A stretch of DNA of 64,000 bases, from positions 1 through 64,000 of the forward strand of contig CAJPVJ010000004.1 in NCBI GenBank assembly GCA_905397405.1, given 5' to 3'. The notes beneath the pieces are model-generated. The model was not told where the DNA came from. It was given only the letters and a program-made list of their open reading frames with translations, and ran no database searches. How positions within the stretch are numbered: position 1 is the first letter of the stretch; every line of letters starts with the position of its first letter. This DNA comes from Oppiella nova (taxonomy: Eukaryota; Arthropoda; Arachnida; Sarcoptiformes; Oppiidae). The position numbers and the translations under genes are program-made. Of the stretch, positions 18,915-28,466 are shown piece after piece.

Positions 18915-19853
18915 TTATGATTTAAAATGATGTGCAAATAACCCGCTAAGTTGAGGAACAAAATGCGGTGGGATATCATGCCCCATTCCCTCAATTAATT
19001 CAAATTTAGCGCCTGAAATTGCTTTAGCAACTGCCTTACCATGACTTGGAGGTAGTAACCGATCTTTAGAGCCATGTAACACTAAAGTTGGCTTTTTGAT
19101 CTGCTTATCCAATTTAAGTAAGGAACCTGTACATAATATTGCTAAAAACTGTTGAAGTACACCCGCTGGGTGATAACTACGACGATATAATTTACGTGCA
19201 GTTTGAATTGCTTCAACTTGGTTGATATAACCAGGTGAACCAATCATATGAAAAACCTTCAAGGAATGATTCACAATTCCTTCTTCATCACGTGATTCAG
19301 GTTTACCAATGAGACTAAAGAGTTGTTTTGGAAATGGTGGAGGTAGCAAAGGTTGATTATTACTGGTAAAGAGTAAGCCGACTTTATCAATTTTCTCAGG
19401 ATATTTTGCAGCTAAAATTTGAGAAATCATACCACCCATTGAAGCACCCAAAATATGTGGTTTTTCAATGCCTAAACGATCAATCAATAATGCAACATCA
19501 TCCGCCATATCAAATAAGTTATAAGGCGCGCCGTCATTTGGTAAGCCCAAAGCAAAGCGACCCATCAGCTTATAAGAGTTTAAACGTGGACCTTGGTGGC
19601 GAATTTTTGAAGATAAGCCAATATCACGATTATCAAAGCGAATCACATGAAAGCCTTGATCAATCAGTGATTTACAAAAAAAATCAGGCCAAAATAACAT
19701 TTGCGCACCCAAACCCATAATCAACAGAATGGTCGGGTGTTGTGGATTCCCTCCAGTTTCAACATGAAGTTGAATACCATTACCTAAATCGACTTTGGTT
19801 TCATTCATGAACGAGGCATAAGGTGAAACTTGAAATTGAAGTGCGCTATTCAT
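18915..19853 (-). CDS. estB: EstB, alpha/beta-hydrolase esterase
   Basis: 312 aa alpha/beta hydrolase. The nucleophile Ser is in GASMGGMISQ, the acid in HGSKDRLLPP and the His in GMGHDIPP; HVIRFDNRDIGLS is the conserved strand with the oxyanion region near LIMGLGAQ. No signal peptide. ATG 19853 has an AGGA ribosome-binding site eight nt upstream; the frame is open six codons further. Position between rubB and oxyR matches the estB esterase of ADP1. The natural ester substrate is not known. Confidence 0.88.
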   Translation of the reverse strand: MNSALQFQVSPYASFMNETKVDLGNGIQLHVETGGNPQHPTILLIMGLGAQMLFWPDFFCKSLIDQGFHVIRFDNRDIGLSSKIRHQGPRLNSYKLMGRFALGLPNDGAPYNLFDMADDVALLIDRLGIEKPHILGASMGGMISQILAAKYPEKIDKVGLLFTSNNQPLLPPPFPKQLFSLIGKPESRDEEGIVNHSLKVFHMIGSPGYINQVEAIQTARKLYRRSYHPAGVLQQFLAILCTGSLLKLDKQIKKPTLVLHGSKDRLLPPSHGKAVAKAISGAKFELIEGMGHDIPPHFVPQLSGLFAHHFKS

Positions 19854-19911
19854 TGTTATTTTCCTAAGCAAGGATATTCTTTGATTAAAAAATATCCTTG
19901 CTATTAAAACC

Positions 19912-21102
19912 TTAAACGGATGCAGGAATCAAGTCTGGAACCAGTTTTGTTAATGTTAAACGCTGTTTTCCAGCAGTTGCACCTAACAATACAAAACCAC
20001 GTAAGATACCTTCAGCATCTGTTGCTTTAGATAACATCCCATCTTCAAACTCTTCATTCTCCCATGTAACATCTACATCAATTGGAGCAGGAAGTACAGT
20101 CAAAGGTGCAGCTGGGGTTTTCACCGCGACTGGCATTGCAGGGTAGTGTACAGTGGTGGTTTGTCCACTCAAGGTTTTGGCTAATGCACGCGCTTGTTGC
20201 ATGATTGGCATGACAAATGGCAAGAGTGTTCCATTCACTTCGGCACAGTCACCGATGGCAAAAATATCTGCTTGACTGGTTTCGAGCAAGGTATTGGTAA
20301 TGACACCACGACTGGTGTTGATTTCCGTAGCTTTAGCCAAGGCAATATTAGGTTGTAAGCCAATTGCAGAAAGCACAACATCCGCGAGCAAGGACTGACC
20401 ACTGGCCAATGAAACGATATAACCACGCTCAGATTTAGAAACTTTTTCTACAGTGGTACCCAAGGCAAATTTAATTCCTGATTGTTCAAGATTGTCTTTA
20501 AATGCTTGTGCAACATGATTAGGCAATAAACGCCCTAAAGGTTGTGGTGCTAAGTCGATCACCGTAACCTGATGCCCAGTATTTTGTAAGTCATTGGCAA
20601 ATTCACAACCAATTAAGCCTGCGCCTAAAATTACCACACGTTTGTTGCCACATTCACCCGTGCTGCAATTGTCTAAAGTTTCACGGAATGCACGATAGTC
20701 AATTAGTGAGTTAACCACATGAATATCATCACTTCCATCCCCAGCAATCGCTAATCGAATTGGATTTGCGCCCACGGCAAGAATAAGTTTTGAGTAGCCT
20801 TGAGTTGAAGGTTGTCCATCTTTTTCAAGGGTTAATTCATGTTTCTCTGCATCAATACTTTTAACCCATGTCTCTTTTTCAATCCGCATGTTCAGTTGGG
20901 TACTCATCTTTTCAGCATCGCCTAAACCAATTTGTTCAGGTGCTTTTTTCCCAACCAATGCATTAGATAGGGTAGGTTTTGCATAATTCACCGCATCATC
21001 TGCGCAAATCATCACCAATTCCTGTTCGGTGTTTAACTTACGAAATTCTCTTGCAAGGGTATAACCCGCCATGCCAGAACCTATGATGATGATCGGTTGC
21101 AT
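19912..21102 (-). CDS. rubB: Rubredoxin-NAD(+) reductase
   Basis: 396 aa FAD protein passing electrons from NADH to rubredoxin, which feeds membrane alkane hydroxylase. FAD-binding GSGMAGYTLAREF at the N-terminus, NAD-binding GAGLIGCEFANDL in the middle, and the second FAD motif AIGDCAEVNGTLLP. The C-terminal domain (LPAPIDVDVTWENEEFEDGML) is strongly like ADP1 RubB. ATG 21102 is preceded by GGAG six nt upstream, giving MQPIIIIGSGM; four more residues are possible from 21114. Separated from rubA by 105 bp containing a terminator-like hairpin. Confidence 0.95.
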   Translation of the reverse strand: MQPIIIIGSGMAGYTLAREFRKLNTEQELVMICADDAVNYAKPTLSNALVGKKAPEQIGLGDAEKMSTQLNMRIEKETWVKSIDAEKHELTLEKDGQPSTQGYSKLILAVGANPIRLAIAGDGSDDIHVVNSLIDYRAFRETLDNCSTGECGNKRVVILGAGLIGCEFANDLQNTGHQVTVIDLAPQPLGRLLPNHVAQAFKDNLEQSGIKFALGTTVEKVSKSERGYIVSLASGQSLLADVVLSAIGLQPNIALAKATEINTSRGVITNTLLETSQADIFAIGDCAEVNGTLLPFVMPIMQQARALAKTLSGQTTTVHYPAMPVAVKTPAAPLTVLPAPIDVDVTWENEEFEDGMLSKATDAEGILRGFVLLGATAGKQRLTLTKLVPDLIPASV

Positions 21103-21173
21103 ATCTTTCTCCATACCTGTTTCAAATTTAGAGGTGAATTGAATAATTTTGTATTGTTGAAAATAAATGTAAA

Positions 21174-21197
21174 AAAGACCATGTAAACATGGTCTTT
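21174..21197 (-). terminator. Intercistronic terminator-like hairpin between rubA and rubB
   Basis: Perfect 11-bp inverted repeat AAAGACCATGT / ACATGGTCTTT two nt apart, followed on the minus strand by a long T run. It lies 11 nt after rubA and 72 nt before rubB, so it should cut down read-through from rubA. Confidence 0.8.
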
Positions 21198-21207
21198 ACG
21201 CAATATC

Positions 21208-21372
21208 TTAGATTTCTACCATTTCAAAGTCTGCTTTAGAAACACCGCAGTCTGGGCATGTCCAGTCATCAGGAATGTCTTCCCACTTGGTACCTGCTGC
21301 GATGCCATCTTGTGGCCAACCTTCTGCTTCGTCATAAATCCAACCACAAACGATGCATTGATATTTCTTCAT
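21208..21372 (-). CDS. rubA: Rubredoxin
   Basis: 54 aa iron protein. Fe(SCys)4 ligands are Cys6/Cys9 (CIVCGWIY) and Cys39/Cys42 ([11 protein letters not shown]), with the usual DGIAAGT and [14 protein letters not shown]. It carries electrons from RubB to an alkane monooxygenase; no alkM/alkB lies in this window. ATG 21372 follows a GGAG site (TCGGAGAATCAG). First gene of the operon with rubB, estB and oxyR. A 7-bp-arm hairpin (CTGACAG / CTGTCAG, 21388-21415) sits in its probable 5' leader. Confidence 0.95.
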   Translation of the reverse strand: MKKYQCIVCGWIYDEAEGWPQDGIAAGTKWEDIPDDWTCPDCGVSKADFEMVEI

Positions 21373-21868
21373 CTGATTCTCCGATATCTGACAGATGCAT
21401 TGTTTTTTCTGTCAGTAAAATTCCTTCTGCTGCTTGACTCAAATAATATGCAAATAAAATGTGTACATATTCCTCTAAATTCTTACGCAGTTCTGTATCT
21501 AAAGTAAAGTAAATATCGGAGTTTATCTAACTAATCTCAAAGCTGAATGGCAGCTCAGGACAAAAGCGATGTTTATTATGCCAACTTTGTCAGACAATTT
21601 TAATTACAATCCTGTCATAACAAGGGTTGAGCGCTGATATAAAAGTTTAAAAATATTTGAATTTAGACAAAGGTCTAGATGAATATTTTAGCCAAAAATA
21701 TTAAGCTAAAATTAGCTCACTGTATAGCCATCATTTTGTGTGAAAATGGACTTAATAAATTCAACAGCTTAGCGTGACCATAATATTGAATAGGTAGCGA
21801 GCTGCTGTCAATTTTGGCTAATAAACGTTAAAATTCACGTATTATTTCTCTTTTTTTAAATCTCCCCC
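21373..21868. promoter_or_regulatory. Divergent promoter region rubA/apt with TTGTC-N-GACAA palindrome
   Basis: 496-bp gap serving two divergent genes. It contains the rubA leader hairpin (21388-21415) and, at 21587-21597, the perfect palindrome TTGTCAGACAA that recurs at 51275 and 63100. No open frame of note. Regulator unknown. Confidence 0.5.
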
Positions 21869-22414
21869 ATGATGAACATGTCTACTGCTTTGTGGTCAAG
21901 TATTCGTACTGTCCAAAACTTCCCAAAACCAGGTATTTGTTTTTATGATTTAACCCCATTGTTCATGAACAATCTTGTGGAGTTAACCGATGTATTGATT
22001 ACAAGTATTCCTGTAGAGCAGTTGGATGCAGTGGATAGTTTTGTTGCAGTTGAGGCACGAGGTTTTGTTTTAGCCAGTTTATTGGCACAACGTACCGGTA
22101 AAGGCTTATTGTTGGTTCGTAAAGCAGGTAAGTTGCCACCTCCAGTGGTTGGTGTGGGCTATAGCTTAGAATATGGTTTAGATCGCTTGGAAATGTCAGC
22201 GGATATCGCAGCACAAAAAGTGATTATTGTAGATGATGTATTGGCTACAGGCGGTACTTTAAAAGCTGTCAATCAATTGATGCATAAATGCCAACATACG
22301 GTATTGGGTGCAAGTATTTTTCTTGACCTACCTGATTTACATCAAGATCTTGGTTTACAGATTTGGTCAGTGCTTGATGAGCATTCAAAGCCAGTTGAAA
22401 AAGCGGTTGCTTAA
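21869..22414 (+). CDS. apt: Adenine phosphoribosyltransferase
   Basis: About 181 aa purine-salvage enzyme making AMP from adenine and PRPP. SIRTVQNFPKPGICFYDLTPL is the Apt N-terminal motif, VAVEARGFVLASLLA and VRKAGKLPPP are conserved, and the PRPP loop is VIIVDDVLATGGTL. Three in-frame ATGs (residues 1, 2 and 4) occur at the start, with no clear ribosome-binding site, so the exact start is uncertain by a few codons. The C-terminus after the PRPP loop is of usual length. Single gene with its own terminator. Confidence 0.93.
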   Translation: MMNMSTALWSSIRTVQNFPKPGICFYDLTPLFMNNLVELTDVLITSIPVEQLDAVDSFVAVEARGFVLASLLAQRTGKGLLLVRKAGKLPPPVVGVGYSLEYGLDRLEMSADIAAQKVIIVDDVLATGGTLKAVNQLMHKCQHTVLGASIFLDLPDLHQDLGLQIWSVLDEHSKPVEKAVA

Positions 22415-22492
22415 AAGTAATAACAAGTAAAGTTTTCGGGCTACATTCTTGTGATTGAATACTTAAATCATTTGTTTGTCTGTCTCGACGTG

Positions 22493-22522
22493 AAAAAAGC
22501 CTTGTAAATACAAGGCTTTTTT
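22493..22522. terminator. Terminator between apt and YqiA-like gene
   Basis: Perfect 14-bp inverted repeat AAAAAAGCCTTGTA / TACAAGGCTTTTTT with a two-base loop; able to act for both converging genes. Confidence 0.9.
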
Positions 22523-22560
22523 AGTTGGAGAGCAACGAACTGTACTTTGATGATTTTATT

Positions 22561-23079
22561 TCAAGCAATAAAGGTTTGTTCCATATATTCAATTAAATGA
22601 TTTAAATTTTCAGGTTGGACTAAACGATGGTGTCCACCTTCAACAGCTTCAATCTGCATATATGACTCTAGTTGTTCAAGCACTTTATACATATCTAAAA
22701 CCTCATCACCCAGTTCCAGATAAGCAATTTGTGGAATGTCATGGTCTAAATCATGTTCATCAATCGCTGCATAGTCTTCACGGAAATCTGGATTTAAGCT
22801 TGGATTGGCAAGGATTGCAGGAATTCGATGTTGCTGTGACATTTTTAATGCCCAATATCCACCTAAACTATGACCTACCAGTAAATCAGGTTTAATCTTT
22901 TCGATAATATCGTGATAAAAACACTCAACCGTTTTGTAGTTAAGATTACGATAATCCACGTTAATACAATATTTTTTTTCAGCATTTATGGCATGGAATT
23001 TTGTCGATTCTTTAGATGAATCTAGTCCATGTAAAAATAAAATTTTAGAATGAATACTCTTCATTGTTATCGTTTTCAT
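22561..23079 (-). CDS. Small alpha/beta hydrolase, YqiA/YcfP-like esterase
   Basis: About 172 aa. ILFLHGLDSSKEST at the N-terminus, nucleophile elbow VGHSLGGYWALKM, the acidic residue in LELGDEVLDMYK and the final His in EGGHHRLV match the small YqiA/YcfP esterases. It lacks a cap domain and a signal peptide. The likely start is the ATG giving MKTITMKS; the open frame extends 13 codons further, and a later ATG is also possible. Cellular substrate unknown. Single gene. Confidence 0.8.
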   Translation of the reverse strand: MKTITMKSIHSKILFLHGLDSSKESTKFHAINAEKKYCINVDYRNLNYKTVECFYHDIIEKIKPDLLVGHSLGGYWALKMSQQHRIPAILANPSLNPDFREDYAAIDEHDLDHDIPQIAYLELGDEVLDMYKVLEQLESYMQIEAVEGGHHRLVQPENLNHLIEYMEQTFIA

Positions 23080-23385
23080 ATGGTCTTTCTTTATTGAGCA
23101 AAGGTAGAAATTGAACAAAGCTAGAAAAAGTTATCAATGGATTTAAAATTTTCCATTTAACTATTTTTATATTCAAATATTCTACTTAGCTGCACTTTTT
23201 TAAAAACTTAGATTTTGGTCTAAGAGTGTTGTGTAACAGATCAATATGCTTGTTATTTATTGTTTAACATATTGAATGTTTAGGTTTAAAATTTTTAGGT
23301 GATGGATTTTTATTAACAAAAATTAATCATTCTGGGTTTTTATTGTACTAAGCTATAGATTGGATCAATAAAATAAGAGAAAGAA

Positions 23386-23829
23386 ATGATGACTTTAAGC
23401 TATGACATTGTCATTCAAGCGAATGCACAAACAGTATGGAATATCCTGTGGGATACCCATACTTATTCCAAATGGACCCAACCGTTTTCGGAAACTTCGC
23501 AGATGCAGTCTGACTGGAAAATTGGCGGGGAAACCTTATTTCAGGATGCCAGTGGCAATGGTATGGTCGCCACCATTGTAGAGTTGGAGCAGTTTAAAAA
23601 AGTGGTATTTAAACATTTGGGTGTTTTGAAAAATGGTGTTTTAGATTCAACAAGTGCAGATGTTCAAAGTTGGAGTGGCTCTTTAGAAAAATATTTCTTA
23701 AATGAACAGGGTGAAACAACCACATTATCTGCTGAAATAGAAACCTCTGAGGAATATAAGGACATGATGGATCGTGCTTTCCAGCAAGGGTTTGCCATAG
23801 TCAAATCATTGGCTGAACAAGACCATTGA
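23386..23829 (+). CDS. SRPBCC-domain protein (START/AHSA1-like fold)
   Basis: 147 aa. The pattern is that of the SRPBCC ligand-binding fold: YDIVIQANAQTVWNILWDTHTYSKWTQPF at the start, IGGETLFQD, ATIVELEQFKKVVFKHLG, and a long C-terminal helix (MMDRAFQQGFAIVKSLAEQ). Such proteins bind hydrophobic ligands or serve as small enzymes or chaperone cofactors; the role here is unknown. AGAGAAAG precedes the double ATG start. Stand-alone gene, convergent with the next one. Confidence 0.8.
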   Translation: MMTLSYDIVIQANAQTVWNILWDTHTYSKWTQPFSETSQMQSDWKIGGETLFQDASGNGMVATIVELEQFKKVVFKHLGVLKNGVLDSTSADVQSWSGSLEKYFLNEQGETTTLSAEIETSEEYKDMMDRAFQQGFAIVKSLAEQDH

Positions 23830-23853
23830 GAAACTTAGCACTTTCATTATTGT

Positions 23854-24570
23854 TTAATGGCATTGAATAATCAGTGGTTGTTCAATAGAAAATGATTTTG
23901 CCACACCATTTTCATTACGCGGTTGGAAGCGAATTTTTTCTAGTAAAGGTTGCAGTATCGATTTCATTTGTTCGTGAATTAAAGGGGTGTAACGGATATT
24001 TAGGATTTGCCCTTGTGCATCTACCAAAAATTTTGCTGAGAGCGAGATATTACCTTGTTGATCAAATTTAATTTTATTCTGAGAGGGTGTCTTACTTTGG
24101 TCACAAAAGGGTTCTAAAGCGCTTTGTACTTGTGAAAAGTTGGGTTTTATGGCGTATTGGACGCGGGCTGGAAATTTAATAAACAGAATGTATTTCCCAT
24201 AATAATATTTTATTTTTGCGATGTTTTGTTCATCAAAATTGAGGGTTTTATTTTTAAAATCATTACTGACTTGCGGTAATTGATCTAGAGTAAGTTTTTT
24301 TGCCAGTTCTAAAGCCCTTAAATTGAGTGCTTTTTGAGTAGGGTGTGGATTCATTAATTTGACTAGGCTTTGTAAACTGGTTCGATTTGGAACGATTTCT
24401 AATTGCCAAATATAATCTTGATTATTGAGATTGGTGCTTTCAATTTTTATAGGAAGATCTTTTTGAGTATTGCTCATAACAACGATTTGCTCGGCATCAA
24501 CCACAGTTGAAAACCACAAAACATTGAAAAGAATGATACTTTGGGCGAATCCTTGCCAGTATTTATTCAT
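23854..24570 (-). CDS. Periplasmic protein with TonB-C-like end
   Basis: 238 aa, not recognised as a named gene. An N-terminal signal peptide is visible (SIILFNVLWFSTVVDA). Residues ~165-238 have the TonB C-terminal pattern: GNISLSAKFLVDAQGQILNIRYTPL then a helix, IRFQPRNENGVAKSFSIEQPLII. There is no Pro-rich linker and no uncleaved anchor, so it is not a classical TonB. A role in periplasmic protein contacts is possible but unproven. It is divergent from lysS with a ~100-bp gap. Confidence 0.7.
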   Translation of the reverse strand: MNKYWQGFAQSIILFNVLWFSTVVDAEQIVVMSNTQKDLPIKIESTNLNNQDYIWQLEIVPNRTSLQSLVKLMNPHPTQKALNLRALELAKKLTLDQLPQVSNDFKNKTLNFDEQNIAKIKYYYGKYILFIKFPARVQYAIKPNFSQVQSALEPFCDQSKTPSQNKIKFDQQGNISLSAKFLVDAQGQILNIRYTPLIHEQMKSILQPLLEKIRFQPRNENGVAKSFSIEQPLIIQCH

Positions 24571-24673
24571 GATTTTTAATTTTTACATGGTTCGTAGAGT
24601 TATATTCATACGCATTATGTTGTAAATCTGCTATGCTATGCAACTTCCGTTTTTTAATATAATCGAGGCAGAG

Positions 24674-26200
24674 ATGACGCAACATAACGCTCAATCGACT
24701 TCTGAACAACACATTTCCGAAAACGATTTAATTGCACAGCGTCATGCCAAGTTAAAGCAAATTCAAGATCACGCCAAGGAAACCGGTGTTAGCCCATGGC
24801 CAAACACATTTAAGCGTGAGCATTATGCGCAAGATCTACAAGAACAATTTGCAGATCAATCTAAAGAACAAATTGAAGCAGGCGAGCAAGTTCACGTATC
24901 TGTAGCGGGTCGTGTGATGTTGAACCGTGGTTCATTTATCGTGATTCAAGACATGACGGGCCGTATTCAATTGTATGTGCCACGTAAAGAGCTTGCACCT
25001 GAAGTTCTAGAAACTGTGAAAAGTCTAGATCTTGGCGATATTATTGCTGTTCAAGGTTATATCGGTCGTTCTGGCAAAGGTGATTTATATGTTCATATTG
25101 AACATTTTGAATTATTGACGAAATCGCTTCGTCCACTTCCAGACAAGTTTCATGGTTTGAATGACACAGAAGTAAAATACCGTAAACGTTATTTAGACTT
25201 AATTGTGAATGAAGAAACACGTAAAACTTTTGAAATTCGTGCAAAAGTTGTGTCAGGTATTCGCAACTATCTCATCAATGAACGTTTTATGGAAGTTGAA
25301 ACTCCGATGATGCATGTGATTCCAGGTGGTGCGTCAGCGCGTCCATTTGAAACACACCATAATGCATTAGATATGCCATTATTCTTGCGTATTGCACCTG
25401 AGCTTTACTTAAAACGTTTGGTTGTTGGTGGTTTTGAGCGTGTATTTGAAATTAACCGTAACTTCCGTAACGAAGGTGTTTCAACGCGTCATAACCCAGA
25501 ATTCACCATGATTGAATTCTATCAAGCTTATGCTGATTACAAAGATCTCATGGCTTTGACAGAGGGGATGCTTGAAAAATTAGCAATCGACATCTTGGGT
25601 TCAACAGATGTTCCTTATGGTGAAGAAGTGTATAGCTTCAAAGGTCCATTTAAGAAAATCTCGATGTTTGATGCGATTCTTGAGCATAATCCAAATTTCA
25701 CTGCTGAAAATGTTTCGGATCGTGAATTCTTGGCAACATTTATTCGTGAAGAGTTAAAAGAGCAAGTTAAACCAGGTTTTGGTTTAGGTCGACTACAAAC
25801 CATCGTATTTGAAGAAACTGTTGAAACTCAATTACGTCAGCCGACATTTATCACAGAATATCCTGCGGAAACTTCGCCGTTAGCACGCCGAAATGATGAT
25901 AATCCACATATCACAGACCGCTTCGAATTCTTTATCGGTGGTCGTGAGTTGGCAAATGGTTTCTCGGAATTAAATGATCCAATTGACCAAGCTGAACGCT
26001 TCCAAGCGCAAGTTGCTGAAAAAGATGCGGGCGATGATGAAGCAATGCATTTCGATGCTGACTTTATTGAAGCATTAGAATACGGTTTACCTCCTACAGC
26101 AGGTGAAGGTATTGGTATCGATCGTTTAGTGATGTTATTTGCCAATGCAGTAAGTATTCGCGATGTGATCTTATTCCCACATATGCGTCATAAAAATTAA
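24674..26200 (+). CDS. lysS: Lysyl-tRNA synthetase, class II
   Basis: 508 aa. N-terminal OB-fold anticodon-binding domain ([28 protein letters not shown], about 75-105) and a class II catalytic core: motif 1 near [21 protein letters not shown], motif 2 [24 protein letters not shown], and motif 3 [27 protein letters not shown] 24674 has a GAGG site five nt upstream; twelve extra upstream codons are open but lack one. Convergent with trpS, so two aminoacyl-tRNA synthetases face each other across one terminator. Confidence 0.97.
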   Translation: MTQHNAQSTSEQHISENDLIAQRHAKLKQIQDHAKETGVSPWPNTFKREHYAQDLQEQFADQSKEQIEAGEQVHVSVAGRVMLNRGSFIVIQDMTGRIQLYVPRKELAPEVLETVKSLDLGDIIAVQGYIGRSGKGDLYVHIEHFELLTKSLRPLPDKFHGLNDTEVKYRKRYLDLIVNEETRKTFEIRAKVVSGIRNYLINERFMEVETPMMHVIPGGASARPFETHHNALDMPLFLRIAPELYLKRLVVGGFERVFEINRNFRNEGVSTRHNPEFTMIEFYQAYADYKDLMALTEGMLEKLAIDILGSTDVPYGEEVYSFKGPFKKISMFDAILEHNPNFTAENVSDREFLATFIREELKEQVKPGFGLGRLQTIVFEETVETQLRQPTFITEYPAETSPLARRNDDNPHITDRFEFFIGGRELANGFSELNDPIDQAERFQAQVAEKDAGDDEAMHFDADFIEALEYGLPPTAGEGIGIDRLVMLFANAVSIRDVILFPHMRHKN

Positions 26201-26225
26201 TTTATGATGTTATAAAAGATGTTGT

Positions 26226-26257
26226 AAAAAAAGCCACTGAATTCAGTGGCTTTTTTT
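26226..26257. terminator. Bidirectional terminator lysS/trpS
   Basis: Perfect palindrome built on AAGCCACTGAATTCAGTGGCTT with seven A before and seven T after; serves both converging synthetase genes. Confidence 0.95.
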
Positions 26258-26277
26258 ACTTAGATAATCAGCGCATT

Positions 26278-27291
26278 TTAGAAATGAAATACGCCTAAAC
26301 CATTTTTGATTTCGTCTAAAGTATCTTGAGTGATGATACGGCATTTTTCCGTACCAGTTTTTAAGATATCCATGATGTAATCTGGATCTTTTGCTAGTTC
26401 CATACGACGTTCACGGATTGGTGTAATCAACTCCTTTAACACACCTTCAAGACGTTTTTTCACAGTACCATCGCCTAAACCACCACGACGATAATGTGCT
26501 TTAAGTTCTTCAACTTCTTCTTTATTTGGATCAAAAGCATCTAAATAAGTAAAGACAATATTTCCTTCAACCTGGCCTGGATCTTCAATACGCAGATGGT
26601 TTGGATCGGTATACATTGCATTGACTGCTTTTTTGATGTCTTTATCTGTTGCATCTAACACGATGGTATTGCCCAATGATTTCGACATTTTGGCTTTACC
26701 ATCAAAGCCAGGTAAACGGCTCATATTGGATAAAAGCGCTTTACACTCAGGTAAAACTTCTTGTCCAATTTGACGGTTTAAACGACGAACAATTTCATTG
26801 GTCTGTTCGATCATTGGAATTTGGTCTTCACCAACTGGCACGACAGTGGCTTTAAATGCAGTAATATCGGCAGCTTGTGCAACAGGGTAGCAAAGAAAAC
26901 CTGCTGGAATATCACGCTCAAAACCACGTAATTGAATTTCAGCTTTGATGGTTGGGTTACGTTCTAAACGAGAAACCGTCACAAAGTTTAAATACAACAT
27001 GGTGAGTTCATTCAACGCAGGTAAGCAAGATTGAACACAGATTGTGGTTTTTGTTGGGTCAATGCCGACTGCTAAATAGTCTGTTGCTACTTCAAGAATA
27101 TTACGACGAACTTTTTCAAAGTTATCCGCATTATCTGTTAAAGCCTGAGCATCTGCGAGAAGGAGGTGTTGATGATGAGAATCTTGTAAGCCTACTCGTG
27201 AGCGCAAAGAACCTACAAAATGTCCCAAATGTAGTTGTCCAGTAGGACGGTCGCCTGTCAAAATCACAGGACGATTATCTTGATTCGTCAT
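26278..27291 (-). CDS. trpS: Tryptophanyl-tRNA synthetase
   Basis: 337 aa class I synthetase. The HIGH-equivalent is PTGQLHLGHFVGSL near residue 15, and KMSKSLGN is the second class I signature. VAQAADITAFKATVVPVGEDQ contains the tryptophan/ATP pocket. ATG 27291 is preceded by GGAAG; the frame could begin four codons earlier at TTG, which would absorb the ribosome-binding site. The C-terminal region (HYRRGGLGDGTVKKRLEGVLKEL) is typical of the short bacterial TrpRS. Single gene. Confidence 0.97.
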   Translation of the reverse strand: MTNQDNRPVILTGDRPTGQLHLGHFVGSLRSRVGLQDSHHQHLLLADAQALTDNADNFEKVRRNILEVATDYLAVGIDPTKTTICVQSCLPALNELTMLYLNFVTVSRLERNPTIKAEIQLRGFERDIPAGFLCYPVAQAADITAFKATVVPVGEDQIPMIEQTNEIVRRLNRQIGQEVLPECKALLSNMSRLPGFDGKAKMSKSLGNTIVLDATDKDIKKAVNAMYTDPNHLRIEDPGQVEGNIVFTYLDAFDPNKEEVEELKAHYRRGGLGDGTVKKRLEGVLKELITPIRERRMELAKDPDYIMDILKTGTEKCRIITQDTLDEIKNGLGVFHF

Positions 27292-27487
27292 TATCGCTTC
27301 CAAAGTCTTTGTATAGACAGTCGTGTTTTATGAATGGGCACTATTGTACGAGATAATTTATTTTAATGTCAGCGAAAAATGGTGTAGAACCAATTTTTAT
27401 CAATAAATGTGAAAATCTACAAAATTTTATATAGAAAAATGAATTTTCACTTTAAAATGACAGGATAACTAAAATTTTGGATAAAAA

Positions 27488-28414
27488 ATGGCAAGTAGTC
27501 TATTAATATTATTAGATGATATCGCAGCAGTGCTCGATGATGTTGCAGTCATGAGTAAAATGGCGGCTAAAAAAACTGCGGGTGTTTTAGGTGATGATTT
27601 AGCACTGAACGCACAACAAGTGAGTGGTGTAAGAGCAGAGCGTGAGCTTCCTGTGGTATGGGGTGTCGCGAAGGGCTCATTTATCAATAAATTAATTTTA
27701 GTGCCTTTGGCTTTGCTGATCAGTGTGGTTGCACCATGGTTGATTAACCCATTGCTGATGATTGGTGGTCTGTTTCTTTGCTATGAAGGTGTTGAAAAAG
27801 TTCTACATAGTTTGCAGCATAAAAAAGCCAAAACCGGTGAAGCTGCACAAGAGGAACTTGAACAAATCGAAACTGATTTAGCCACATTTGAAAAAGATAA
27901 AATTAAAGGCGCGATACGCACAGACTTTATTCTCTCTGCTGAAATTGTGGTGATTTCTTTAGGGACTGTTGCGGCTGCAACATTTGGTACCAAAGTGATG
28001 GTGCTATCTGTCATCGCAATTTTAATGACCGTCGGTGTCTATGGCTTTGTCGCTATGATTGTAAAGATTGATGATTTAGGTTTGTACTTAACCCAACAAA
28101 CATCAAATGTTAAACAAAGCATTGGCCGTGGTTTACTGGTATTTGCACCAAAGTTAATGAAAACATTAACGATTGTTGGAACCATTGCAATGTTCCTTGT
28201 CGGTGGGGGGATCATCACCCATGCTGTTTCAACTTTGCATCATTGGTCAGAAGAAGCCGTTGATCATATTCAACATATTCCAACCGTTGGTAGTGTTATT
28301 GGTGCATTAACACCAACGTTAATCAATTTACTGATTGGTATCGTCGCAGGCTTAGCCGTGGTATTGGTTGTTGGACTTATTCAAAAAGTTCGTGGTAAAT
28401 CAACAACAGCCTAA
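27488..28414 (+). CDS. DUF808 (YedI-like) inner-membrane protein
   Basis: 308 aa membrane protein, DUF808 family by its start [42 protein letters not shown], which is nearly invariant in the family. About five to six membrane helices follow ([52 protein letters not shown]) with a charged loop around 105-145 ([21 protein letters not shown]). Function unknown. It precedes the YpfJ-type gene by 52 bp on the same strand, so the two may be co-transcribed. Confidence 0.88.
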   Translation: MASSLLILLDDIAAVLDDVAVMSKMAAKKTAGVLGDDLALNAQQVSGVRAERELPVVWGVAKGSFINKLILVPLALLISVVAPWLINPLLMIGGLFLCYEGVEKVLHSLQHKKAKTGEAAQEELEQIETDLATFEKDKIKGAIRTDFILSAEIVVISLGTVAAATFGTKVMVLSVIAILMTVGVYGFVAMIVKIDDLGLYLTQQTSNVKQSIGRGLLVFAPKLMKTLTIVGTIAMFLVGGGIITHAVSTLHHWSEEAVDHIQHIPTVGSVIGALTPTLINLLIGIVAGLAVVLVVGLIQKVRGKSTTA

Positions 28415-28466
28415 ATGCAAAGCACATCCTAAACGATAGCCAATTTAAAATAAAAAGGACCGATCT

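Noticed and set aside
19406-19720. Open frame of 104 codons on the plus strand
   Set aside because: It is fully antisense to estB, whose catalytic motifs are intact, and has no ribosome-binding site.
27292-27487. Small RNA (Aar-like) next to trpS
   Set aside because: I recall an A. baylyi small RNA described beside trpS, but this 196-bp gap shows no clear terminator hairpin or promoter pair that would support it here.
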